From the NCBI GenBank assembly GCA_002600635.1, contig CP021374.1, forward strand, positions 1-64,000: a stretch of DNA of 64,000 bases, read 5' to 3'. This DNA is from Rhizobium sp. ACO-34A. GTDB lineage: Bacteria > Pseudomonadota > Alphaproteobacteria > Rhizobiales > Rhizobiaceae. This document shows, one piece after another, positions 48,695 to 57,214 of this stretch. How positions within the stretch are numbered: position 1 is the first letter of the stretch; every line of letters begins with the position of its first letter. Both the position numbers and the translations under genes were made by a program. The notes beneath the pieces were generated by a model. That model was not told the origin of the DNA, did no database searches, and was given only the letters and a program-made list of their open reading frames with translations.

Positions 48695-49381
48695 TCAGAG
48701 TTCCGCCCAGCGGCGCAGGAGGTTGTGGTAGTGGTTCACGAAACCGAGGACCGCCGGGTTTTCGTCTCCGAGTTGCTGGCGGGTTTCGATGATATAGCCG
48801 TCCAGTTCGTAGAGCATGGTGCGCTGGCCGTCGTCCTTGACCATGGACTGCGCCCAGAAGAAGGAAGCCCAGCGGCTGCCGCGGGTCACCGGCATGACGC
48901 GGTGAAGGCTGGAGGAGGGGTAGACGATCATGTGCCCGGCCGGCAGCTTCACGGAATGGCTGCCGTAGCTGTCCTCGACCACGAGTTCGCCGCCGTCGTA
49001 ATCTTCCGGTTCCGACAGGAAGATGGTGGTGGAAACGTCTGCCCTGAGGCGCATGCCGCCGGAGCCCGGGATCATGCGGATAGAATTGTCGACATGGGCG
49101 CCGAAGGTCATGCCCACATCGTAGCGGTTAAACATCGGCGGCAGCACGCGAAGCGGCAGAGCCGCGGAATTGTAGGCGGGGCTGCGGGCCAGGGCATGCA
49201 GCACGAGTTCACCGAGTTCGCGCGCTTCAGTGCTGTCGACTGGGATCTGCAGATTGTTCTTCGCCTTTGCCGCCTGATCGCCGGCGGTCACGCGACCGTC
49301 GACCCATGAGGAACTTTCGAGGACCTGCCGGCAATGCCGGACTTCTTCAGGCGTGAGAACGTCGGGAACGTGAACCAGCAT
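48695..49381 (-). CDS. Fe(II)/2-oxoglutarate dioxygenase, PKHD-type (PiuC/YbiX-like)
   Basis: A hydroxylase of 228 residues. Non-haem iron ligands are visible as His and Asp in [14 protein letters not shown] and the distal His in [20 protein letters not shown], whose Arg binds 2-oxoglutarate. N-terminal [20 protein letters not shown] and central [20 protein letters not shown] are typical of PiuC/YbiX. Members are encoded next to Fiu/PiuA catecholate receptors; the substrate is not established. The gene lies 81 bases after the receptor gene, with a hairpin between, and 3 bases before the Sel1 gene. Confidence 0.93.
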   Translation of the reverse strand: MLVHVPDVLTPEEVRHCRQVLESSSWVDGRVTAGDQAAKAKNNLQIPVDSTEARELGELVLHALARSPAYNSAALPLRVLPPMFNRYDVGMTFGAHVDNSIRMIPGSGGMRLRADVSTTIFLSEPEDYDGGELVVEDSYGSHSVKLPAGHMIVYPSSSLHRVMPVTRGSRWASFFWAQSMVKDDGQRTMLYELDGYIIETRQQLGDENPAVLGFVNHYHNLLRRWAEL

Positions 49382-49406
49382 TTTCCATAACCCCGTATGA
49401 CATGCA

Positions 49407-49436
49407 GGCCATGCCCGTCGGGTGACGGGCATGGCC
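49407..49436 (-). other. Intra-operon hairpin after the receptor gene
   Basis: A 12-base perfect stem (ggccatgcccgt and complement) with a 6-base loop between the TonB receptor stop and the hydroxylase start. No T-tract on the minus strand. Confidence 0.65.
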
Positions 49437-49462
49437 GGTTGGCGGTGGATCGCTTTATCGCC

Positions 49463-51736
49463 TCAGAACGTGGTGCCGATGTTGACCATGAAGGTCCTGC
49501 GGGAAGCAGGCACTGCGCGCACGGCGTTGAAGGACGACTGGTAGTTCAGGTGATCCGTGAGGTTGTAGGCGTTGAGCGAGACGCGGAAGTTATCCTGCTT
49601 GTAGCCGACCATGGCGTCGAGCGAGAAGTTTTCCGGCATCTTGGCGGTGTTGGAAGAGTCAGCCCAGTAGGACGACGAGTACTGCGCGCCGCCGCCGATG
49701 GAGATGCGGCCGGGCAGTTGCACCAGATTTTCCGGCAGCGTGTAGCTGGTCCAGAAGGAGACGTTGTGGTGGGAAACGCCCGGTGCATCGTTGCCGATGT
49801 TGGCGGCCGTGCTCGAATAGGTCACTTCGCCGTCGAGATAGGCATAGGCGATATTGGCGGTCCAGTCCTGCATGATCTCGCCGTTGACGCCGAGTTCCAC
49901 GCCCCGGATGCGGCGAGCTTCACCGTTGTCGGAGAAGCCGGCGGTGATTTCGCCGGTAACCGGATCGACGGTATAGGCATTGTCCTTGTCGATCTGGAAG
50001 ATCGCGCCGGTCAGGCCGAGACGACCGCCGAGCAGGTCGATCTTGCCGCCGATTTCGAAGGTGTCGGAGCGTTCCGGCTCGTTGCTGACGCCGTCGGAGG
50101 GCACTTCGGATGCGACGCCGCCGACGGCGACCGCGATGTCCGTGCCAACAGGGCGATAGGTGCGGGCGAAGGACGCATAGAGCATGGCGTCGTTCGTCGG
50201 TTCCCAGATCGCGCTGATGGCCGGGCTGAGTTCGCGGGATTCCGCAGCACCGCCAACGGAGGATGCGCTGGTTTCATATTCGCTGCGGAAATAGTCCCAG
50301 CGCAGGCTGCCCTGCAGTGAAACCTGATCGGTCAGCCACATTCTGTCGCTGGCGAAGAGGCCCACGTTCTGGGCGGTCGCATCACGGCTGGCGCCGGTGA
50401 AGGCGAGCGATGCACCGCTGGTCATGGCGTAGGCAGGGTTGACAACCGTCTGGTTGTTGACGCGGCCGGTCCAGGTGCCGAGATCGCGATTGTCTTCCTG
50501 GTAATTCATGTCCAGGCCGATCATCGCGCGGTGACGTAGCGCGCCGGTCTCGAACTCGCCCTTGGCAGCCAGTACGTTCTGGATCGCCCAGCCTTCCTGC
50601 TCATACGCCATGCCGCCGCCTGCACCGTAGGAGAGCGCGACATTGGTGCCGTTAAGAAGCCTCTGCAGGTTTGCTGCGGTGACGCCCGCCGGGTTGGTGG
50701 CGGAGAATTCGCGCTTGTAGATGCCGAGGCGTGTGTCGTTGGTGATGGTGATGCCGTTGTCGAGCTCTTTGGCGAAGTTCGACGTGAACATGTGCGTGTC
50801 GCTGATGTCGCGGTCGGTGCTGCGGATATAGGAGGTCGAGGAATCGATGCCCGGTACGCCATATTCGGTCAGTGGGCGGTAGATGCCGTCTGCGCCCTGC
50901 GCCATCGGCACGCCGTAATCCGGCGTGGTGTCGCGATGCAGGTAGGAGTAGTTCAGATGCCATTCCGTATCGGTGCCGAGGCCCATGCCGATATCGAAGG
51001 CCACGCCGCGACGGTCATCCTCGACATGGTCGCGGTCGGCTACATTACCGTCCTGGAACATGCCGTTGAAACGGATCGCGGTGGTGTCGTTCACCTGGAT
51101 GTTACTGTCCACCGTCGTGCGATAGGTCGATGCGGAACCGATGCCCTGGTCGATGCTGGTGCTGGTGCCGAGGCGCGCCTTCTTTGACGACTGGTTGATC
51201 AGGCCGCCCACATTGCCGACGCCGAAGCTTTCGCCCGACGGGCCCTTGATGACTTCAACGCTTTCCGTGTTGAAGGCGTCGCGCTTGTAGGCGCCGAAGT
51301 CGCGCAGGCCGTCAACATAGATGTCGCCCTTTGCGGTGAGGCCGCGGATGCGGAACTGGTCGCCGCTCTGCCCGCCATTGCCTTCGCCGGTCGACATAGT
51401 GATGCCCGGCACGTTCTTGAGGATCTGCTCGAGCGTCGTGGCGCGCTGCTGTTCGATGATCTCGGCCGGAACGACGTTGATGACCTTCGGCGTTTCCTTG
51501 ACGGTCGCGGGAAGCCGCGAAATGCCGGTCTTGGCGGAATTGGTATTGGCCGCGTTCTGGCCGGTCACGACGATCGGCTTCAGGGTCGTGCTGTCATCGC
51601 TCGAAGCCGGGGTGGTGTCGGTTGCCTGCTGGGCCGAGGCTACGGCCGGCAGCGACGAGATGGTCATGGCCAGTCCGGCCTTTGCCGCGCCGGATACGAG
51701 AGGATGAATTCTTCTGGAATGATTTTCTTGCGTCAT
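49463..51736 (-). CDS. TonB-dependent catecholate siderophore receptor (Fiu/PiuA-like)
   Basis: An outer-membrane receptor of 757 residues. Signal peptide ends near LPAVASAQQA. A TonB-box-like stretch and plug follow (VVTGQNAANTNSAKTGISRL, LEQILKNVPGITMSTGEGNG, QFRIRGLTAKGDIYVDGLRD, VEVIKGPSGESFGVGNVGGL). Then a 22-strand barrel, including a YASFARTYRPVG strand, runs to the terminal aromatic residue (MVNIGTTF). The receptor/PKHD/Sel1 order matches catecholate-siderophore uptake loci (Fiu, PiuA). The start at 51736 has AAGAAGGG upstream. A palindrome resembling an iron-control element lies about 100 bases upstream, which fits iron-regulated expression. Confidence 0.93.
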   Translation of the reverse strand: MTQENHSRRIHPLVSGAAKAGLAMTISSLPAVASAQQATDTTPASSDDSTTLKPIVVTGQNAANTNSAKTGISRLPATVKETPKVINVVPAEIIEQQRATTLEQILKNVPGITMSTGEGNGGQSGDQFRIRGLTAKGDIYVDGLRDFGAYKRDAFNTESVEVIKGPSGESFGVGNVGGLINQSSKKARLGTSTSIDQGIGSASTYRTTVDSNIQVNDTTAIRFNGMFQDGNVADRDHVEDDRRGVAFDIGMGLGTDTEWHLNYSYLHRDTTPDYGVPMAQGADGIYRPLTEYGVPGIDSSTSYIRSTDRDISDTHMFTSNFAKELDNGITITNDTRLGIYKREFSATNPAGVTAANLQRLLNGTNVALSYGAGGGMAYEQEGWAIQNVLAAKGEFETGALRHRAMIGLDMNYQEDNRDLGTWTGRVNNQTVVNPAYAMTSGASLAFTGASRDATAQNVGLFASDRMWLTDQVSLQGSLRWDYFRSEYETSASSVGGAAESRELSPAISAIWEPTNDAMLYASFARTYRPVGTDIAVAVGGVASEVPSDGVSNEPERSDTFEIGGKIDLLGGRLGLTGAIFQIDKDNAYTVDPVTGEITAGFSDNGEARRIRGVELGVNGEIMQDWTANIAYAYLDGEVTYSSTAANIGNDAPGVSHHNVSFWTSYTLPENLVQLPGRISIGGGAQYSSSYWADSSNTAKMPENFSLDAMVGYKQDNFRVSLNAYNLTDHLNYQSSFNAVRAVPASRRTFMVNIGTTF

Positions 51737-52101
51737 AGGCCCTTCTTTCACGTCTTGCCCCACACCGATAACGCACCCGTTGGACGGGGTGCCTTCTGGC
51801 GAATAGGGCGTGTCAGGAGCCGGTCGCAACGACTATAGTTTATAATTATTATAAATTTCATGAGCCGCATGATTGGCGCGTGAAAACATGACTGTTTTTA
51901 TCCGAATTTCGTGGAAAAAACATGCTTTGCAGGGTGGCGGGAAGAGGCGAGTGCCGCTCATCACCCGCGCCTTCTTCTGACAAAAATAATTTGTTTCAAT
52001 ATGTTGCTGGCTGCAAAAAGCGTACGGTCACAAATGCGCAATGCTTATCGGGCCGATGCCGCGCCTGAAGTGTTGCCGCAATGCAACGATTGTGACGAAA
52101 G
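51737..52101. other. Intergenic region upstream of the siderophore receptor
   Basis: About 365 bases, AT-rich in the middle. It holds the palindrome at 51839-51855, and no coding frame with a ribosome site was seen. No clear terminator of the upstream minus-strand gene (which stops at 52102) was identified. Confidence 0.45.
51839..51855 (-). promoter_or_regulatory. Candidate iron-control element of the receptor operon
   Basis: The perfect inverted repeat tttataat-t-attataaa can be read as TTTATAA-N3-TTATAAA. From memory, the rhizobial Irr-binding ICE consensus is TTTAGAA-N3-TTCTAAA; this site differs at one symmetric position per half. It lies about 100 bases upstream of the receptor start, in an AT-rich promoter zone. 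Confidence 0.5.
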
Positions 52102-53670
52102 CTAAACCGGCTGCCGGTTGGCGGCCAGCGTAAGCCGGTCGCGCCACAGGCCACGGGCCGATTCCAACGCTTCTTTATAGCTGGCGGAAGCGGAGCCGGA
52201 GCGTGCCACGAGCGCGACAGCGGCGGTTGCCACGATGATCTGCTCGGCGCGCGGATCGGCCATCGCGCCCGACCACACGCCTTGCCAGAATTCCAGCGTG
52301 GTAGCGTAGGGTACGGCTTCGGTCCTCGGCTCCGTCACGCTCTTGACGAAAGTATCGAGCGCTTGCCCGCCGACACGCCGATGAATGGTGGTGGCCCGGA
52401 AGGGATTGACCTGGGCGGCCCCCCGCACATTGGCAAGGAGTGCAATGTCGTTCTGGTCGATGAGGGTGGCCGCGTCGAGCTGGACTTCCTTGAGCGAGCG
52501 ACTGGAAACGCCCGTGAAGCTGACGCCGGCATTTGCCGGGTTGAGCAGCGAAATGGAGTCGTGCACCGGATTGCGCATGCCCATGACGCCGCTAAGCCCG
52601 ATCAGGCGATAGATCTGCGGAGAGAGCGCGACGAGCGGAAGAAAGGCTATGCCACGGCTATCGAGCGCCTCCGCTGCCTCTGCCGCATCGAGGCAGACGG
52701 GAATGCCTGCCGCCTTGGCCACCACTTCAAGACGGCCGCCTGCTTCGCCGGTACCCGAGGCGCCGTGCAGAAGCACGCGATGTCCGTCAAGCGCAACAAG
52801 CCGGGCGGCATGGAAATACCATGGCGGGGAATTTACTCGGGGTGAAGTGTAGCAGGGCCAGTCGATATCGGCGCGGGTCTTCAGGCCAAAGGATGCCTGC
52901 ACATGGGCGCGGATGGCCTGAACGAAGCCGGCAAATTCCGTGGCGGTGATAGCGCGATGCTGCAGAATGCCGAACAGTGTTCCGATCTGTATCGGATCGG
53001 CCTCGCCATCGAGAATGAGCGCCATCATGTCAGCGGCTTCATCGACTGCGAGAGGACGACGATGCCCAGCCCCGCGGCTGATCGTGGCGCAGTATTTCTG
53101 TAGCCGGGAATGGGGCGGCGAGTTTGACCCGATATGAGCGTATTTCGCCGCGAGCTGGTCGGCCGATGGCTCCCCGTCCGCAAGATGTGCCGGACGCACG
53201 GAAAGATCGGGCGCCTTCAGGCTTGCCGGAACGTTCCATGCGGTGTCGAATGGGGCCAGGCCACTCCTCGCCAGTCGCTTCTGGTCGAAGACGGCATCTA
53301 TGCCCCGGGATAGCGCGTGGATCATCGGGCGAAGGGATTCCGCGAAGGGTGTCGGCACCAGCCCGCGTCCGGAGCGGACGAACAGCGGATCGCCCAAAGC
53401 GTCACGCAACTGACCAAGCTGGCGGCTGACGGCGGAGGCCTGCAGGCCCAAATTCTGCGCTGCCTTGCTCACGCTGGCGGTCTCGAGCAGCATGTCCAGC
53501 GCAATGATCAACCGACCGCTCTCCAACCGGTCCAGCAGGAGGCCGGCGTCGCGTTCCACGCTCTTGTTGATGGTCCCGTCCTCGTCGATGCGGTCGCTCA
53601 CGCCGATGAATTGCCGATGGCCCGGAGCCGGCAAGGATCGGGTAGCGTTTCCTGATTTAACTGTCGCCAA
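52102..53670 (-). CDS. Fusion: LysR-type helix-turn-helix + TrpD2/YbiB-like glycosyl-transferase family 3 domain
   Basis: A protein of 522 residues. Residues ~54-112 are a LysR DNA-binding domain (ETASVSKAAQNLGLQASAVS, RQLGQLRDALGDPLFVRSGR, GLVPTPFAESLRPM). Residues ~190-515 resemble YbiB/TrpD2, a relative of anthranilate phosphoribosyltransferase (RPLAVDEAADMMALILDGEA, VLLHGASGTGEAGGRLEVVA, NPFRATTIHRRVGGQALDTF). E. coli YbiB binds nucleic acids and has lost TrpD activity. There is no LysR ligand-binding domain. In E. coli ybiB lies near ybiX and fiu, and here the fusion lies beside homologues of both, so the link looks ancient. It may regulate the iron operon; the linker (~112-190) is undefined. 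Confidence 0.85.
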   Translation of the reverse strand: MATVKSGNATRSLPAPGHRQFIGVSDRIDEDGTINKSVERDAGLLLDRLESGRLIIALDMLLETASVSKAAQNLGLQASAVSRQLGQLRDALGDPLFVRSGRGLVPTPFAESLRPMIHALSRGIDAVFDQKRLARSGLAPFDTAWNVPASLKAPDLSVRPAHLADGEPSADQLAAKYAHIGSNSPPHSRLQKYCATISRGAGHRRPLAVDEAADMMALILDGEADPIQIGTLFGILQHRAITATEFAGFVQAIRAHVQASFGLKTRADIDWPCYTSPRVNSPPWYFHAARLVALDGHRVLLHGASGTGEAGGRLEVVAKAAGIPVCLDAAEAAEALDSRGIAFLPLVALSPQIYRLIGLSGVMGMRNPVHDSISLLNPANAGVSFTGVSSRSLKEVQLDAATLIDQNDIALLANVRGAAQVNPFRATTIHRRVGGQALDTFVKSVTEPRTEAVPYATTLEFWQGVWSGAMADPRAEQIIVATAAVALVARSGSASASYKEALESARGLWRDRLTLAANRQPV

Positions 53671-53797
53671 TAATCAGGGGCATTACATAACATGAATAGT
53701 CAAGTCAACTTTCAGTCAGCGGCATGAACGCGGCGCGTGGATCGGCTTTTTGCGGACCGCTGACGATAGGCGAAACGTCAGAGGTTTCCTGAACATT

Positions 53798-53817
53798 GTG
53801 TCTCACGTCTGAGACAC
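53798..53817. promoter_or_regulatory. Inverted repeat, possible operator
   Basis: gtgtctca-cgtc-tgagacac is a perfect 8-base inverted repeat with a 4-base centre. It lies between the fusion regulator (start 53670) and the polyol operon (start 54002) and could serve either. Confidence 0.4.
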
Positions 53818-53890
53818 CGATGACGCCTCCCGGCAACAGCGGTTCCGGAAAATGCATGTTTCTCAAATGGTTGATATTTATACGGCGCTA

Positions 53891-53910
53891 ATGTTTACAA
53901 AGATAAACAT
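53891..53910 (+). promoter_or_regulatory. Inverted repeat, candidate SorC/DeoR operator of the polyol operon
   Basis: atgttta-caaaga-taaacat is a perfect 7-base inverted repeat with a 6-base centre, about 90 bases upstream of the first polyol gene. An adjacent ttgact (53914-53919) and tataaa (53922-53927) lie in the likely promoter, but at non-standard spacing. Confidence 0.5.
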
Positions 53911-54001
53911 AGATTGACTTTTATAAAATATGCTGCGAAGTTCCGCTTGCCTCATCGAACGGGAGCTGGCGGAGGCCGCCTGAGGGGCACTGGGAGAGAG
54001 A

Positions 54002-55708
54002 ATGAATATCCGGGAGGAGAGCCTGGCGCGCATCGCGTCGGGTGCGAACTTTGACGTGCTTGTTGTCGGCGGAGGCGTGAACGGCGTCGCCGTTCTGCGC
54101 GAACTGGCCCTGAATGGCGTTTCGGCGCTTCTCATCGACCGCGCGGATTTCTGCAAGGGCGCAACGAGTGCTTCCTCGCGCATGGCCCATGGCGGCCTTC
54201 GTTACCTGGAAAACCGCGAATTCAAGCTGGTTGCCGAATCCGCCCGTGAACGCAATCTCCTCCTGAAATACGCCCCCCATTTCACCCTGCCGCTGGAAGT
54301 GGTCGTGCCGCTTTCCCATTACCTGCGCGGACTGGCCGGCTCGATCCTGCGTTTCCTCGGTCTCAGCGGCCGCAGCGGTCCCCTGAGCACGGCAGGCTTA
54401 AAGGGCGCGCTTTACCTCTACGAATTCCTTGGACGTGTGGACAAGGTCCTGCCGTCGCATCGCACGGCGCTGCGTCGCGGATCCTTTCCGAAAGCCCTCT
54501 CTTCGCGCTACCGCGCCGTCATCAGCTATTTCGATGCTCGCATCCGCAATCCGGAGGCGCTGGTCATGGAAATGATCGAGGATGCGCTGCAGGCGAGCGA
54601 AAACGTCGCCTGCCTCAATCATGTCGACTGGAAGCAGGACGGCAATGGGGTCGCGATCTCGGACCGTATTTCCGGTCAGACGGCGCATGTCCGTCCGAAA
54701 CTCGTCGTGAACGCCGCTGGCGCCTGGGTGGATCAGGTGAACCGGGCGCTCGGCCTCAGGACGGGTTATATCCGGCCGGTCAAGGGCGCTCATGTGCTTG
54801 TCAGGCACGATGAGTTGCAGAAGCGCATGGACAGCCGTGCCTTCTACTTCGACGATGGCACGGGCCGCATGGTGATCTGCTATCCGCTCGATCACACAAT
54901 TTTGCTGGGCACGACGGAAATTCAGGTCGATAGCCCTGACGACGACACCGTTGCCGCCTCCGAAACCAGATATCTCACGGGCGCGCTCTCAAGTCTTTTC
55001 GACGACATCGATGTCACCGAGCGCAATATCGTGGCGGTGACGACCGGCATTCGTCCGCTGCAGGCCGGCGGTGGCGCAAGCGTCAACCGGGCAAACCGCG
55101 ACCATCTGATCGCCGAGGACCGGCTCGTTTCCGGCCAGCCGCTTCTCTCGCTGGTCGGGGGCAAGTGGACCACCTTCAGGGCCTTCGGCGAGCAGGCATC
55201 CGACCGCATTTTCCAGCTCCTTTCCGTCAAGCGCAGGGTAGACACCTGCCGGCGGCAATACCGGGGTGCGGCCGGCATGGGACCGGGCGGCGCGGGCCGG
55301 CAGGAACTGGTGAACCGGCTTTGCAGCGGGCTGTCGCTTGCACCGGCAAGGGCGTCCGATCTTGTTGCCCGGTACGGCGCGGTGGCACAGGAGGTCGCAA
55401 CGTTCTGCAACCTGTCTGCCGATACGGCGATTGCCGGCATTCCGGATTTCACCGAGCGGGAACTGCGCTGGCTGATCGAGAAGCGCGCGGCAGTTTTCCT
55501 TGATGACCTGCTCTTGCGGCGCACGCAGATCGTTCTCGACGGTCGCTGCACCGAGGCCGTCGTGCGCGATTTTGGATTGCATCTGGCGAAGGTGCGTGGG
55601 CTCGATGCTGCATGGGCAGAGAAGGAAATCGCCCGCTGCCTCGCCATGCCGACCGTTCTGCCTCAAGGTGCTGCGCGGGCCGAGACGCAGGAGGTTCGCC
55701 ATGGGTGA
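54002..55708 (+). CDS. FAD-dependent polyol-phosphate dehydrogenase (GlpD/EryB-like)
   Basis: An FAD enzyme of 568 residues. The nucleotide-binding motif VLVVGGGVNGVAVLRELALN lies near residue 20, followed by the GlpD signature DRADFCKGATSASSRMAHGG, then LRYLE. The middle has LVVNAAGAWVDQVNR and the DAO_C-like C-terminus follows VSGQPLLSLVGGKWTTFRAF. GlpD oxidises glycerol 3-phosphate to the quinone pool; EryB, the erythritol 4-phosphate dehydrogenase of Brucella and rhizobia, is a close relative. The neighbouring FGGY kinase and EryD-like regulator favour a polyol-phosphate other than glycerol, such as a tetritol or pentitol. The kinase ATG overlaps its stop. Confidence 0.9.
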   Translation: MNIREESLARIASGANFDVLVVGGGVNGVAVLRELALNGVSALLIDRADFCKGATSASSRMAHGGLRYLENREFKLVAESARERNLLLKYAPHFTLPLEVVVPLSHYLRGLAGSILRFLGLSGRSGPLSTAGLKGALYLYEFLGRVDKVLPSHRTALRRGSFPKALSSRYRAVISYFDARIRNPEALVMEMIEDALQASENVACLNHVDWKQDGNGVAISDRISGQTAHVRPKLVVNAAGAWVDQVNRALGLRTGYIRPVKGAHVLVRHDELQKRMDSRAFYFDDGTGRMVICYPLDHTILLGTTEIQVDSPDDDTVAASETRYLTGALSSLFDDIDVTERNIVAVTTGIRPLQAGGGASVNRANRDHLIAEDRLVSGQPLLSLVGGKWTTFRAFGEQASDRIFQLLSVKRRVDTCRRQYRGAAGMGPGGAGRQELVNRLCSGLSLAPARASDLVARYGAVAQEVATFCNLSADTAIAGIPDFTERELRWLIEKRAAVFLDDLLLRRTQIVLDGRCTEAVVRDFGLHLAKVRGLDAAWAEKEIARCLAMPTVLPQGAARAETQEVRHG

Positions 55709-57170
55709 CCTGTTTCTGGCAATCGACGCTGGCGGCACTGCGGTCAAGGCCGCGATCTTCGACGGAAACGGCCGGTTGGTGACATCCCGCGCCGTCGATG
55801 TTTCCACGATCCACCGCGACAACGGCTGGGTGGAGCGCGAGCCGGAGGCTTTCTGGCGCAACACGGCGCTCGCTATCCGCGAACTGACCTCCACGCAGGT
55901 TGATCCCGGCCGCATCGCCGCCATCGCCTGCACGGGTTTCGGCAATGGCATCTTTCTGGTCGACGAGAACGGTCGCGGTACGCGCGACGGCATCGTCTCG
56001 GTCGATCACCGGGCGCAGTCGATCGTCGAGGAGTTCCATCGCGACGGCACTGCCGAGGTGATGGAAGAGCTGTCCGGCCACAGGATCTGGGGCGGCCAGA
56101 CGATCATGCAGTTGATCTGGCTGGCACGGAACGAACCCGATGTGGTCGCGAAAACCCGCTGGGCGCTGGCTTGCAAGGACTATATCCGCATGCGGCTGAC
56201 AGGCGTTGCGGCGTCGGATCCGACCGATGCAAGCGGCGGTGGCCTGCTGGATCTGGAGCGCGGCGATTACGATACCGCCTATTTCGAGCGTCTGGGTATC
56301 GGCGCCTTCGTAAGTCGCATGCCGCCGCTCGTGGAAAACACCGGCATAGCCGGGCGGATCTCGCAGACCGCGGCAGAGGAAACAGGCCTGCTGGCCGGAA
56401 CACCGGTCGTCGCGGCGATGATGGATGTCAGTGCCTGCGTCACCGGCTCCGGTGTGATCGGTGGCGATGCGCTGACCATGATTGCCGGAACGTGGTCGAT
56501 CAATGCGATCGAAACGGACAGGAAGGTCCGCAAGCCGCCGCCCATCCTCAACATGCTGCACCGGGACCGCGCCTGCCGTCTTCTGGCGGAAGGCAGCCCG
56601 ACATCGGCGGCCAATCTCAACTGGTATCTTGCGCGCGCCGCCGGTGGTCAGATCGACGTGGCGACGGCCAACGAACTGGTTGCCGCAAGCCCGGTTTCCG
56701 GCCGACGCTGCCATTTCATGCCCTTCGTCAATGGCCCGGCGCCGAGGCGTGGCGCCTTCGTCGGCATCGTCAATTCCGACGACCGCGGCTCGATGCTGCG
56801 CGCCCTTTACGAAGGGGTTGCCTTCCAGCATCGCCGGCATGGCGAGAGTGTTGGGGAATATGTCGCGCCACTCCGGCCTTCGACCATCCGCCTCGCAGGC
56901 GGGGCATCCAAGAGCGAGGTCTGGTCGCAGATCTTCGCCGATATCTGCGGCCTGCCGGTCGAGGTGTCCGAGGGCGAGGAACTTGGCGCGCTCGGTGCCG
57001 CGATGTGCGCGGCTGTTGCAACAGGCCATTACAGCGATCTTGCGGCGGCGTCGCGCGGCATGTGCCGCGTGACCCGGACGGCCCTGCCCAATGCGGCGGT
57101 GCGCCAGTTCTACGAGGAACGCTATCAGCAATTTCTGACACTCGATCAGAAACTCGCCGATCTCTTCTAG
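55701..57170 (+). CDS. FGGY-family carbohydrate kinase
   Basis: A sugar/polyol kinase of 489 residues with the actin-like ATPase fold. N-terminal phosphate loop LFLAIDAGGTAVKAAIFDGN, a substrate-domain stretch ACTGFGNGIFLVDENGRGTR, and C-terminal IRLAGGASKSEVWSQIFADI, which holds the adenosine-site glycines. The start overlaps the dehydrogenase gene by 8 bases with GGAGG upstream. It would phosphorylate the incoming polyol or ketose before oxidation by the GlpD-like enzyme. It resembles xylulose/L-xylulose and erythritol kinases; the exact sugar cannot be told. Confidence 0.9.
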   Translation: MGDLFLAIDAGGTAVKAAIFDGNGRLVTSRAVDVSTIHRDNGWVEREPEAFWRNTALAIRELTSTQVDPGRIAAIACTGFGNGIFLVDENGRGTRDGIVSVDHRAQSIVEEFHRDGTAEVMEELSGHRIWGGQTIMQLIWLARNEPDVVAKTRWALACKDYIRMRLTGVAASDPTDASGGGLLDLERGDYDTAYFERLGIGAFVSRMPPLVENTGIAGRISQTAAEETGLLAGTPVVAAMMDVSACVTGSGVIGGDALTMIAGTWSINAIETDRKVRKPPPILNMLHRDRACRLLAEGSPTSAANLNWYLARAAGGQIDVATANELVAASPVSGRRCHFMPFVNGPAPRRGAFVGIVNSDDRGSMLRALYEGVAFQHRRHGESVGEYVAPLRPSTIRLAGGASKSEVWSQIFADICGLPVEVSEGEELGALGAAMCAAVATGHYSDLAAASRGMCRVTRTALPNAAVRQFYEERYQQFLTLDQKLADLF

Positions 57171-57214
57171 CGATCGGCAACCTGGAAAATCAGTTCTTTG
57201 GAGGAGGAATGATG

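Larger units (their letters stand above)
53671..54001. other. Intergenic region upstream of the polyol operon
   Basis: About 330 bases between divergent genes, with no credible ORF. It holds the two inverted repeats listed separately and AT-rich sequence around 53920 (ttataaaatat) that could contain a promoter for the operon starting at 54002. Confidence 0.45.

Noticed and set aside
56171..57214. N-terminal extension of the polyol binding-protein frame
   Set aside because: The extra ~348 codons lie over the kinase gene and are Arg-rich; a signal peptide and strong ribosome site place the start at 57215.
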